Assembly (NCBI GenBank): GCA_963708245.1
Contig: OY970201.1
Coordinates: 6,572,001-6,636,000, forward strand
Direction: 5' to 3'
DNA: 64,000 bases
DNA from: CAVYXK01 sp963708245
GTDB lineage: Bacteria; Pseudomonadota; Alphaproteobacteria; Acetobacterales; Acetobacteraceae
Shown here: one piece after another, positions 7,011 through 15,058 of the stretch
How positions within the stretch are numbered: the first letter of the stretch is position 1
How the letters are laid out: every line of letters starts with the position of its first letter
The notes under the pieces: generated by a model
Databases searched by the model: none
What the model was told of the DNA's origin: nothing
Seen by the model: the letters and a program-made list of their open reading frames with translations, nothing else
Position numbers and translations under genes: made by a program

Positions 7011-8303
7011 TCAGTCTTCCGATCGCGCCTTCGCGTCGCGCTGGTAGACGGCCAGGAACGCCCTGCCCATCAGCGATGTCTCCTGCTCGATGCACTGCGC
7101 CAGCACCATCGCCCGTGTCGCTTGGATTGCCTTGTCGTCCGGCGCCGCACCGGCCGCGAACTCTGCCAGATGTGCCGCGAGTCGCGTCCGACCGCCCTCG
7201 GCCAGCGCCGCCGCCCGCTCGGCCAACCGCTCCGCGCCGCCGGCCAACGCTGCCAGCTCGGCCGCCAGTTCCGCCGCCGGCGCCGGCTTCAGATTCGCCG
7301 GATTGCCGTCGAACCACCCGCCGTACAGATGCCAAATGGCACGCACGACAAACTCCGGATCGTCGTATTTCGGGCGCAGATAGGGCTTCGCCAGCAACTC
7401 CGCCGGAGCCGACACGCTGTGCAGCACCTCGTCCAGCGTGCATCCCCAATTCATCAGCGCCACCGTCTGCCCCACCAGGCTTTCCAGCAGCGTCGCTCCA
7501 TCATCCAGCACCTGCTCGGCGCGAGCCGCGCCGAAGATCACGGGCCCATGGCCGGGAATCAGGACCTCGGGCTTGAGCGCCTGCATCCGCCGCAACGTCG
7601 CGGCCCATTCTGCCGCGTAGCGCTGCACCTTCCGCGGATTGCCCGCATTCGGGAACATCCAGATGACGAAATCCCCACTCACCAGCACGCGGCGCTGCGG
7701 CAGCCAGACGACTGTCGCGTCGTCCGTTTCCCCCCGCCCATGGAACAGTTCCAATCGCTCGTCGCCGATCGTCAGCGACAGCGTGTCGTCATACACCTCG
7801 TCCGGCTGCCGTTGGCCTACGGGGTAGGTGTAGTTTGGGTCGTTGAACTGCTGACCCTGCACGATGCTGTTGAAGCCCTGCGTCGTCTGGTAGCGCTGCA
7901 GCCGCCGCACGTCGCGATGGGCGACGATGCGCGGCCGGGCGACGCCTCGCGCGTCTGCCTCTTCGTCGATGACCTGGATGCCGCCGGTGTGGTCGATGTG
8001 GCCGTGGGTGTAGATCACTGTATGAACCGGGCTGTCGTTCCAGCGCCGAACCGCGGCGAAGGTCTGGGCCGCCAGTGCGGCATTGGCCGTGTCGATCAGC
8101 ACCAGCCCTGCCGGGGTGCGTATGGCGGTGACACTGCCGCAGAAATACGTCGAGTGGACGGTGACGATGTTGTCAGCGACCGTCGTGATGGCGGTGTTTG
8201 ATACGGCCTGTGTCCATTCTTCCATTGGCGCGGTGCCGCTCCAAAGCCGCTCAAAGAGCTGGTCCTGTTCCACGCGGTCCCTCCTGCCTGCGGTCGCTTG
8301 CAA
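7011..8303 (-). CDS. MBL-fold hydrolase with alkylsulfatase dimerisation domain
   Basis: 430 residues. The metallo-beta-lactamase domain has THGHIDHTGG (His100, His102, Asp104, His105), a second ligand set around VSGDFVI and the final GHGPVI. Residues 270-340 match the alkylsulfatase dimerisation region, with KYDDPEFVVRAIWHLYGGWFD and GNPANLKP. SdsA1-like alkylsulfatases cleave sulfate esters such as dodecyl sulfate; this protein is shorter and lacks the SCP2-like C-terminal domain, so it belongs to the short two-domain subgroup whose substrates are poorly known. No signal peptide is evident. The start at 8303 has no strong ribosome-binding site; GTG 8273 (VEQDQLFERL) is an alternative. Confidence 0.88.
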   Translation of the reverse strand: MQATAGRRDRVEQDQLFERLWSGTAPMEEWTQAVSNTAITTVADNIVTVHSTYFCGSVTAIRTPAGLVLIDTANAALAAQTFAAVRRWNDSPVHTVIYTHGHIDHTGGIQVIDEEADARGVARPRIVAHRDVRRLQRYQTTQGFNSIVQGQQFNDPNYTYPVGQRQPDEVYDDTLSLTIGDERLELFHGRGETDDATVVWLPQRRVLVSGDFVIWMFPNAGNPRKVQRYAAEWAATLRRMQALKPEVLIPGHGPVIFGAARAEQVLDDGATLLESLVGQTVALMNWGCTLDEVLHSVSAPAELLAKPYLRPKYDDPEFVVRAIWHLYGGWFDGNPANLKPAPAAELAAELAALAGGAERLAERAAALAEGGRTRLAAHLAEFAAGAAPDDKAIQATRAMVLAQCIEQETSLMGRAFLAVYQRDAKARSED

Positions 8304-9040
8304 AGGATGCCCGAGCCGAGGCTTTCCGCCACCCCCCGCGAAGTCGGCGCTGGGCCGGCGGCGGAAGTGGCCAATGAGGAAGGGAGCAGTGGTGGGTGGG
8401 ACAAGTGGCAGATGTCGCCGGAGATGCGCGGGGCGTCCCGAATGAGCGGTGAGGCGCCGGCAACGTAGGTTTCGGGGTTACGGTGTTCGGCGAGCAAGCG
8501 GAGAATGTCGGTCTGAATTTTAAAGCGCGTTCAGGCTGACTGGGATCCCCGGCACCCTCACCCGCCGCGCTACGCGCGGCGACCTCTCCCGCAGAGCGGG
8601 AGAGGTGGACGGGGGCCGGCGTTTCCACTCAGCCTGAAGATGTTCAGCGCATTCAGCCAGACTGGCCGCACCCTCACCCGCCGCGCTGCGCGCGGCGACC
8701 TCTCCCGCAGAGCGGGAGAGGTGGACGGGGGCCGGCGTTTCGACTCAGCCTGAAGATGTTCAGCGCATTGCATTCAGCCAGACTGACCGCACCCTCACCC
8801 GCCGCGCTGCGCGCGGCGACCTCTCCCGCAGAGCGGGAGAGGTGGACGGGGGCCGGCGTTTCCACTCAGCCTGAAGATGTTCAGCGCATTCAGCCAGACT
8901 GGCCGCACCCTCACCCGCCGCGCTGCGCGCGGCGACCTCTCCCGCAGAGCGGGAGAGGTGGGGGGTGGGGCGTTCGCTCGCCGTTTCCAGTTACGATGAA
9001 CCTGCTCGAATCTGGTAACCGCCCACGGTAGCGGGGCTCG
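8304..9040. other. Gene-free stretch dominated by 116-bp tandem repeats
   Basis: Positions 8304-8552 hold no recognisable gene. From 8553 to about 8990 a 116-bp unit repeats (separate entry). Reading frames that cross the repeats encode repetitive Arg/Pro/Ala strings and are not genes. Confidence 0.6.
8553..8990 (+). repeat. 116-bp tandem repeat array, about 3.7 units
   Basis: Units start with CACCCTCACCCGCCGCGC near 8553, 8669, 8790 and 8906. Spacing is 116, 121 and 116 bp; the third interval has an extra GCATT. Each unit contains two palindromes, GCCGCGC.GCGCGGCG and CTCTCCCGC...GCGGGAGAG, then a 60-bp linker with TCAGCCTGAAGATGTTCAGC. The second palindrome is a common proteobacterial extragenic repeat and also occurs, degenerate, near 25185, 33080 and 52765. 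The last unit is truncated. Confidence 0.95.
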
Positions 9041-10201
9041 TCACGCTCCCTTCCGCCTCTCGCCATTCTTCCGCAGCAGGAACTCTCGCCCGACCTTTAT
9101 CATCGGCACGCCGTCGTATTCGACGATATCCGCGGTCGCATAGGTCTCGTGCCAGGCGTCGGGGATGAAGCTGCCGGTGCCGACCACGTCGATCGGCGCC
9201 TTGGCATCGGCCATCACGCGGCACTTCTCGACCGAGAAGCCGGATGAAACGACGATCCGCACCTTCGGATATCCGGCCGCGTCCAGCGCCTCGCGCGTCC
9301 GCCAGATGGCCGCGGCGGAGACCCCGGTGCCGACGAGGAAGCGCAGCTCCAGATCGCTGCGATAACGCCGGATCGCCCCAGGCACGTATCGCTCCAGCAC
9401 GGCGTAGCTCTCGGCGGGATCAAGGCCTTCCAGGAAACGTCCGCCATGGGTATCGAGCCGGACCGACAGGTTCCCGGTTGCAGCGAGATCAGGGAAGCGT
9501 GCGGCCACCGCCAGCGAATCAGTGATCTCGCGCCCGAAATAATCGACCAGGACCGTCAGCGGCGTGTCCGGAAAAGTTTCGTGGAACATCTCCGCGGCGC
9601 GGACCGTCGATCCGGCGTAGCCGATCAGGGAATGCGGCATGGTGCCGGCGCCGCGGTCAGCGCCGAACCAGTGCGCGGTGCCGTCATTGGCGTTGCCGAT
9701 GAACCCGCGCGCGCCTTCCCGTTGCGCGGCCGCGCTGCCGACCGAGGCAGCGTAGGCCATCATCTCCTGCATCTCGGCGCCGGCGCAGTGGCGTGCCTCC
9801 ATGGCCAGGAATGCCGCCTCGGGCAATGCCAGGCACATCTGATACGCATTGTGTGCTGCCACCGAGGATGGGCCGAGTTTTTGCAGGAAGATCGTTTCCA
9901 GGTCGGAAAGCTGCTCGAAACTGCCGGTTAGATAGATGACCGGCTCGCCGGCCCCGACCCAGGTGCCTTCGGGATAGACCACATCGATCTCGAAACGCGT
10001 GCGGCGGGACGCGGCGACCTGCTCGAGCCATTCGATCATCAGCCGCGGGGCGGAGATCACCGGACGGCGGAGGAACACCGCATAGGTCACGCGCTTGTCC
10101 CCGAACCGCGCGACGATCTGCCGCGTGCGGTCGAAATACACGTCGGTGCGGGCGGCGATGTCGGCCGCCAGCCTGGACGCGGTGACTGCGCCGTCGGTCA
10201 T
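9041..10201 (-). CDS. Nicotinate phosphoribosyltransferase-family protein
   Basis: 386 residues from ATG 10199-10201, which lies 7 bases after the stop of the DAHP synthase gene. A longer reading from TTG 10222 would overlap that gene. Family features are MTDGAVTASRLAADIAA at the start (DxY-type substrate region at TDVYFDRTR), PEGTWVGAGEPVIYLTG, the GTMPHSLIGYAGS segment with the catalytic-region His, LVDYFGREITDSL, VSSGFSVEKC and VVGTGSFIPDA. NAPRTases make nicotinate mononucleotide from nicotinate and PRPP in NAD salvage. It is shorter than classical PncB (about 400-440) and resembles the archaeal-type branch. Cytoplasmic. Coupling to aromatic biosynthesis is positional only. Confidence 0.85.
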   Translation of the reverse strand: MTDGAVTASRLAADIAARTDVYFDRTRQIVARFGDKRVTYAVFLRRPVISAPRLMIEWLEQVAASRRTRFEIDVVYPEGTWVGAGEPVIYLTGSFEQLSDLETIFLQKLGPSSVAAHNAYQMCLALPEAAFLAMEARHCAGAEMQEMMAYAASVGSAAAQREGARGFIGNANDGTAHWFGADRGAGTMPHSLIGYAGSTVRAAEMFHETFPDTPLTVLVDYFGREITDSLAVAARFPDLAATGNLSVRLDTHGGRFLEGLDPAESYAVLERYVPGAIRRYRSDLELRFLVGTGVSAAAIWRTREALDAAGYPKVRIVVSSGFSVEKCRVMADAKAPIDVVGTGSFIPDAWHETYATADIVEYDGVPMIKVGREFLLRKNGERRKGA

Positions 10202-10208
10202 CCTGGCG

Positions 10209-11597
10209 CTATTGGGCGGCAACCTGAATTCCGGGCGTCTCGCGCCGTCGCTTCAGCTCCTCCGCCACCAGGAACGCCAGTTCCAGTGACTGCTCGGCAT
10301 TCAGCCGTGGATCGCAGGTGGTCTCGTAGCGCGCGGAGAGGTCAGCCTCGGTCAGCCGGTGCGCGCCGCCGGTGCATTCGGTGACGTCCTGGCCGGTCAT
10401 CTCCACATGCACGCCGCCGGCCCAGCTTCCCTCGGCGGCATGGATGTCGAAGAAGCTGCGCACTTCCGACAGGATCGCATCGAAGCTGCGGGTCTTGAGG
10501 TTGGCGGCGGTGGAGATGGTGTTGCCGTGCATCGGGTCGCAGATCCACACGACCTTGCGCCCGGCCCGCTCCACCGCGCGCACCAACGGCGGCAGCCGGC
10601 CGGCGATCTTGTCGGCGCCCATGCGGCTGATCAGCGTGACGCGCCCGGTCTCGTTGGCGGGGTTCAGCGTATCGAGGATGCGCAACAGATCGTCCGGCTC
10701 GAGCGTCGGGCCGGCCTTCATGCCGATCGGGTTCTTCACCCCGCGCAGGAACTCGATATGGGCGCCGTCGGCTTGGCGGGTGCGGTCGCCGATCCAGAGG
10801 AAATGCGCCGAGCAGCCGTACCAGTCGCCGGTGGTTGAGTCGATGCGGGTCAGAGCCTGCTCGTAGGGTAGCAGCAGCGCCTCGTGGGCCACGTAGAAAT
10901 CGGTCTCGCGCATGTCGCGTGTGGTGGCGCCGGTCATGCCGCAGGCCGCCATGAAGGAGAGCGTCTCGTCGATGCGGTGCGCCAGGTCGCGATAGCGTTC
11001 GGCCAGCGGGGAGCGCTCGACGAAGCCCAGGTTCCAGCGATGCACCTCGTGCAGGTCGGCGTAGCCGCCCGAGGCGAAGGCACGCAGCAGGTTGAGCTTG
11101 CTGGCTGATTGGAAATACGCAGTCTCCAGGCGCGCTGGGTCGGGCACGCGGGCGTCCGGCGTGAAATCGGGGCCGTTGATGATGTCGCCGCGGTAGCTGG
11201 GCAGGCTGACACCGTCCTGGGTTTCGGTGTCGGACGAGCGGGGCTTGGCGAACTGCCCGGCCATGCGGCCCATCTTCACAACCGGCAGGGATGCGCCGAA
11301 GGTCAACACCACAGCCATCTGCAGCAGCACGCGGAACGTGTCGCGCAGGATGTTGGCGGTGAATTCCTCGAAATTCTCGGCGCAGTCACCGCCGAGCAGG
11401 ACGAATGCCTTGCCATCGGCAGCGGTTGCCAAGCCGGCCTTCAGCCGCCGCGCCTCGCCGGCGAAGACCAGCGGCGGATACCTACTAAGCTTGCGCTCCA
11501 TGGCCGCGAGCCCGGCGGCATCCGAGTAAGCGGGTGCCTGGCGGATCGGGCGGTCGTGCCACGAGTTGGGGGTCCAGGGGGTGGCGGTCGGGGGCAT
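10209..11597 (-). CDS. 3-deoxy-7-phosphoheptulonate (DAHP) synthase, class II
   Basis: 462 residues, the usual class II length. It condenses phosphoenolpyruvate and erythrose-4-phosphate in the first step of the shikimate pathway. Visible motifs are FVLLGGDCAENF with the metal-binding Cys, RMAGQFAKPRSS for PEP binding, KLNLLRAFASGGYADLHE, GMKAGPTLEPDDLLR, ICDPMHGNT with the metal His, and the C-terminal TGQDVTECTGG and YETTCDPRLN segment. The ATG at 11595-11597 is preceded by AGGAG at 11605-11609, which is partly inside a hairpin (separate entry). It is followed by the NAPRTase gene seven bases later, so the two are likely co-transcribed. Confidence 0.95.
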   Translation of the reverse strand: MPPTATPWTPNSWHDRPIRQAPAYSDAAGLAAMERKLSRYPPLVFAGEARRLKAGLATAADGKAFVLLGGDCAENFEEFTANILRDTFRVLLQMAVVLTFGASLPVVKMGRMAGQFAKPRSSDTETQDGVSLPSYRGDIINGPDFTPDARVPDPARLETAYFQSASKLNLLRAFASGGYADLHEVHRWNLGFVERSPLAERYRDLAHRIDETLSFMAACGMTGATTRDMRETDFYVAHEALLLPYEQALTRIDSTTGDWYGCSAHFLWIGDRTRQADGAHIEFLRGVKNPIGMKAGPTLEPDDLLRILDTLNPANETGRVTLISRMGADKIAGRLPPLVRAVERAGRKVVWICDPMHGNTISTAANLKTRSFDAILSEVRSFFDIHAAEGSWAGGVHVEMTGQDVTECTGGAHRLTEADLSARYETTCDPRLNAEQSLELAFLVAEELKRRRETPGIQVAAQ

Positions 11598-12046
11598 GAT
11601 TTCACTCCTGGGCCGCGCCCGGTGGGCGGCCCAGGGGCGTTATGGCTGGATTTTGCGCAACGCGCTATGCCGACGGCCAGACGCACGCGCCGGTGCAGGC
11701 TGTACGGTATGACCGCACGCGACGCCGACGGTGAGGGTCCAGCATCCGCGCCCCGAGCTCGCTCTGACGCTCGAGGGCCTGCGGATGCCTCCGTGGCCCA
11801 CCCCTGTCCATCGCGCGTTCCCCGTCTCGAATAAAAAGACTCTAGCCTCGGGCCATCTGACCTGACCGCATTCGTATTCCGGCGACGGCCAACGCGCCGC
11901 TGCGCGGGACATGCCGGGTGCAAAAGGGGGCGGGCGTGGCAACAAAAAGTGAACATCCGGAAGTAAGCCAGGTGCAATTTGTAGTTGCATATTTACGGAT
12001 TTTAAGCTAACTCACGACCCCGTGATCCACCAGCGGGGACGGCGAT
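11598..12046. other. Intergenic leader region of the DAHP synthase gene
   Basis: About 450 bases between divergent genes. It holds the hairpin at 11607-11635 next to the DAHP synthase start. I looked for a short leader peptide rich in Trp, Phe or Tyr codons and did not find a convincing one. The rest (11640-12000) has no recognisable gene and presumably carries the two divergent promoters. Confidence 0.5.
11607..11635 (-). promoter_or_regulatory. 5'-UTR hairpin abutting the DAHP synthase ribosome-binding site
   Basis: A perfect 10-bp inverted repeat, CCTGGGCCGC and GCGGCCCAGG, with a 9-base loop. On the minus strand its 3' arm overlaps the AGGAG at 11605-11609, so folding would partly hide the ribosome-binding site of the gene starting at 11597. 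A regulatory role is inferred. Confidence 0.45.
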
Positions 12047-12244
12047 ATGCAGAGCAACCCGATCACGTTCAGAAAGCAGTCCGAGGAAGCCTTCGCTCAT
12101 CGGCGCCGGTGCAAGGCCCTGCCGCCGCTCCAGCCCGGCGAGCACGAACGCCTGGTGAAAGAATTCCTCGCCGTCAGAAGCGTCACCCTCTGCCCCACGC
12201 GCTATGCGGCGCCGGTGGAGCATCAGCAGCCATCCGCGCGGTGA
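12047..12244 (+). CDS. Small conserved-looking hypothetical protein (65 aa)
   Basis: The ATG at 12047 follows GGGGACGG about 6 bases upstream. The 65-residue product is basic and has the pattern PITFRKQSEEAFAHRR, LPPLQPGEHERLVKEFLA and VTLCPTRYAAPVE. The R-x-VT-x-CP-x-x-YA-x-PV tail is a pattern I recall from small uncharacterised alphaproteobacterial proteins; I cannot confirm that by search. No signal peptide or membrane segment. The opposite strand is also open here (12002-12253) but that product shows no such organisation. Function unknown. Confidence 0.55.
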   Translation: MQSNPITFRKQSEEAFAHRRRCKALPPLQPGEHERLVKEFLAVRSVTLCPTRYAAPVEHQQPSAR

Positions 12245-12355
12245 CGCCTCCACACAGCCTTCACGAAGCCACCGACGCCACCAGGCCGGCCGTGACGGGG
12301 AGCGTCGCTGTTCGATGATCGCCGTATTCGAACACCAGGATATGGTCAGGTTGCA

Positions 12356-13195
12356 TCAGGACCCGGGCGCACCCATGATCGCTGCCCGCAGCCGGCGGGA
12401 AACTGCATCGATCGCCGCCACTGCGATCAGCACCAGCAGGATCAGGAAGGCCACCTGCTGCCACTCAAGCACGCGGATCATCTCGGATAAATATAGCCCG
12501 ATGCCGCCGGCGCCGACGATCCCGATAATCGTCGCTGAGCGTGTGTTCGATTCGAAGAAATAGAGGCACTGACTGGCGAACACCGGCAGCACTTGCGGCA
12601 GCAGTCCGAAGCGGATCTCGGCCAGGCGGCTGCCGCCCGAGGCGCGCACCCCCTCGACTGGCCCGCTAGAGGCTGTCTCGATCGCCTCCGACATCAGCTT
12701 CGCCAATGCCGCGACGTCCGTCGACGCGATCGCGAGTGCGCCCGCAAACGGCCCCAGCCCCACCACGTTCACCCAGATCAGCGCCCAAACGAGCGTATCG
12801 ATGCTGCGCACGCAATCCAGCGCGCGGCGCGCGAAGAAATGCACGATCCGTCCCGCCACCACGTTCCGGGCCGCGACGAACCCAAGCGGCAGAGCAAATA
12901 CCGCTGCCGCCGTAGTGCCCACGAAGGCGATCGCGATCGTCTGCCAGAGCGAATAGAGATACGTCCAGAAATGATCGGCGTTGCCCGGCGACGGCGGCAG
13001 CATCAGGAGCATGATGCTCCAGAACTTGCCCAGTCCCGCCAGGATTTGTCCTGGGGTCACCCCCAGCCAGCCCATGACGAAAAAGTAGCTGGCGGCAACC
13101 AATCCGGTCAGGACCAGGCCCATCGCGTTAAACGTCCGCGGCGGCGGAGGCAGCGCCGCGGAACGCCCCAGCAAACTGTTCCGCAGCCCGCTCAT
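12356..13195 (-). CDS. phnE: Phosphonate/phosphite-type ABC transporter permease, second PhnE
   Basis: 279 residues from ATG 13193-13195, which overlaps the stop of the upstream permease gene as ATGA, so translation is coupled. A leader of about 35 residues precedes some six membrane segments. The EAA-type cytoplasmic loop is VEGVRASGGSRLAEIRFGLLPQVLP, and TRSATIIGIVGAGGIG is the PhnE family signature. PhnE forms the membrane channel with PhnC for phosphonate, phosphite or related oxyanions. A longer reading from 13264 is possible but would overlap the upstream gene by 70 bases. Confidence 0.9.
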   Translation of the reverse strand: MSGLRNSLLGRSAALPPPPRTFNAMGLVLTGLVAASYFFVMGWLGVTPGQILAGLGKFWSIMLLMLPPSPGNADHFWTYLYSLWQTIAIAFVGTTAAAVFALPLGFVAARNVVAGRIVHFFARRALDCVRSIDTLVWALIWVNVVGLGPFAGALAIASTDVAALAKLMSEAIETASSGPVEGVRASGGSRLAEIRFGLLPQVLPVFASQCLYFFESNTRSATIIGIVGAGGIGLYLSEMIRVLEWQQVAFLILLVLIAVAAIDAVSRRLRAAIMGAPGS

Positions 13196-14076
13196 TTTGT
13201 GGTCTCCAGCGCCAACAGTGCGTGCCGCAGCCGCTCCGACAGCATGTCCAGCAGCATGACACACGCCACGATCAGCAGCAGCATCGCGCTGACGTCGGAG
13301 TAGTAGAACTTGCGGATCGCAACCAGCAGGTCCTGGCCAATTCCACCCGCGCCTACGAACCCGATCACTGCCGCGCCTCGCACGTTGATTTCCAGGCGCA
13401 ATAGCGTGTAGCTCGCGAAATTGGACAGTACCTGCGGCACCGCGCCGAAGCGAACCCGGGCCAGCCAGCCTCCGCCGGCCGCTGTCACTCCTTCGACCGG
13501 ACGAAGATCAATGCTTTCCACGATCTCGGTAAACAGCTTCCCCAGCGTGCCCGCGGAATGCAGCATGATTGCCAGCACGCCCGGCAAGGGCCCCAGCCCG
13601 AATGCCACGACGAACAGCATCGCGAACACCAAGTCGGGAACCGTGCGCAGCAGTTCCAACAGCCTTCGCACGGTTACCGTGACTATCCCCGACTGCGCCA
13701 TCGTGCGGCTAGCCACAAAGCAGGCGGCGAAGGCGATCGCGGCGCCGCTGAGCGTCCCCGCATAGGCGATCATGATCGTCTCGCCAAGAAGGCGCAGCCA
13801 GCGCTTTATCCCCCAGAACCAGTCGGACGGATCGGTCCAAACTCGCGCGCCGGTGTCCAGTTTCATCAACCGGTCAAAATAACTGGTGAAATTACCTAGG
13901 TTGTTCCAGAATTTCGCCGGCGAGACTTCCGCACCGAAGCCGCAAATCAGCAGCAGCAGCAGGAACACCACAATGCCCAAGGCGAACTGCTGCCGCCGCG
14001 CGGCTACCGCCTTGTCATAGGCGGCAACCAGCGCGTCGCGCTGCGGCTCGGGCAGAACCGCAACGAGTTGTTTCAC
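13192..14076 (-). CDS. phnE: Phosphonate/phosphite-type ABC transporter permease, first PhnE
   Basis: 294 residues. A cytoplasmic N-terminus (about 30 residues, VLPEPQRDALVAAYDKA) is followed by a first membrane segment (FALGIVVFLLLLLICGFG), a loop with KFWNNLGNFTSYFDRL and the BPD_transp_1 permease domain. VEGVTAAGGGWLARVRFGAVPQVLS is the EAA loop and VRGAAVIGFVGAGGIGQDLL the PhnE signature. Two unequal PhnE subunits encoded in tandem are common in phnCDE operons. It starts 12 bases after the PhnD stop. Confidence 0.92.
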   Translation of the reverse strand: MKQLVAVLPEPQRDALVAAYDKAVAARRQQFALGIVVFLLLLLICGFGAEVSPAKFWNNLGNFTSYFDRLMKLDTGARVWTDPSDWFWGIKRWLRLLGETIMIAYAGTLSGAAIAFAACFVASRTMAQSGIVTVTVRRLLELLRTVPDLVFAMLFVVAFGLGPLPGVLAIMLHSAGTLGKLFTEIVESIDLRPVEGVTAAGGGWLARVRFGAVPQVLSNFASYTLLRLEINVRGAAVIGFVGAGGIGQDLLVAIRKFYYSDVSAMLLLIVACVMLLDMLSERLRHALLALETTK

Positions 14077-14088
14077 GGCGGTATCGCG

Positions 14089-15024
14089 TCAGGTCTGCTT
14101 GCGGCGCAGGCGGTCGACGAACGCAACCATTTTAATTGTGTCGTCGTAGGCTGCGTTGTCGATCGGCTGCCACGGCAGGTTCTTGCCATCGGATAGCCGA
14201 TCGAACGCCGCCTTGTCCGCTGTCGCGGCATTCAGAAACGCTTCACGGATCGTCTGCTTCAGATCCGGCGGCAGGCTCGCCAGCATGGCGGTGGGCGAGT
14301 TGATTATCAACGATGACTTCAGAACGATCCGGAAATCATCCTTCTTCATCGGGCTGCCATCCTTGTTCTTCAGCATGCCCTTGTTCAGCATGCGCGTCAG
14401 GTTGGAATCGTCATCCGCATTCCACCAGTTCGCGCAGACATCGACCGTGCCGTCCGCTACGGCGATCACCGCATTCTCATGGCTGCCGGTGATCAGTACC
14501 TTATTGAAATACTTGCTGGCGTCCTCGATGTGGTAGCGCTGATCCAGCGTATACAGCGGCATGTTGTAGCCGGACGTGGAATTCGGGTCGACCAGCCCGA
14601 GATTTTTGCCCTTTAGATCCTCGATCGATTTGTACGGGCTTTTCGCCAGGACGTAGAATACCGAATAATAGCCCTTCGTGCCGTCGCTGTTCACGTCGAT
14701 CACGAATGCCTCGGTTTTCACGCCAGTCATGAGCGCCCGGGAGAACGACGCCGGCCCATAGTAAGCGATGTGGATGTTGCCTGCGCGCTGACCCTCGATC
14801 ACTGCTGCATAGTCGTTCGCTACGCGCAGCGTGATCTTGGTGCCGATCGCCTTGGTCAGATAAGCGGTAAACGGGGTGAACCGGTTGACCACGCCGGACG
14901 CATTCTCGGCCGGCACCACCGCGTAGACGAGCTCCGGATAGCTCGCCTTCCAGGACTGCGCGAACGCTGCAGGCGCCAGCGCGCTGCCGGCGAGTCCCGC
15001 CAGGATAGTACGACGATTGACCAT
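14089..15024 (-). CDS. phnD: Phosphonate/phosphite-type ABC transporter substrate-binding protein
   Basis: 311 residues from ATG 15022-15024. The N-terminus MVNRRTILAGLAGSALAPAA ends in AFAQ, an export signal with a twin Arg, possibly Tat-type. The mature part shows the PhnD fold: VVPAENASGVVNRFTPFTAYL, IEGQRAGNIHIAYYGPASF, LGLVDPNSTSGYNMPLY and GSHENAVIAVADGTVDVCAN. It captures the oxyanion in the periplasm and delivers it to the two PhnE subunits. A longer in-frame reading from 15159 has no signal sequence and is rejected. The gene lies 34 bases after phnC. Confidence 0.92.
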   Translation of the reverse strand: MVNRRTILAGLAGSALAPAAFAQSWKASYPELVYAVVPAENASGVVNRFTPFTAYLTKAIGTKITLRVANDYAAVIEGQRAGNIHIAYYGPASFSRALMTGVKTEAFVIDVNSDGTKGYYSVFYVLAKSPYKSIEDLKGKNLGLVDPNSTSGYNMPLYTLDQRYHIEDASKYFNKVLITGSHENAVIAVADGTVDVCANWWNADDDSNLTRMLNKGMLKNKDGSPMKKDDFRIVLKSSLIINSPTAMLASLPPDLKQTIREAFLNAATADKAAFDRLSDGKNLPWQPIDNAAYDDTIKMVAFVDRLRRKQT

Positions 15025-15058
15025 GTAACTACTCCCAACGTTATTGCTGAACGAGATT

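Noticed and set aside
8553..8990. CRISPR-like array
   Set aside because: The whole 116-bp unit, including the inter-palindrome part, is repeated. There are no unique spacers and no cas genes.
11441..11977. Leader or regulatory protein upstream of DAHP synthase
   Set aside because: The frame overlaps the synthase gene in another frame and is Arg/Pro/Ser-rich, typical of high-GC shadow frames.
12002..12253. Leftward 83-codon gene opposite the 65-aa protein
   Set aside because: Lacks a ribosome-binding site and any patterned sequence; likely a shadow of the rightward frame.
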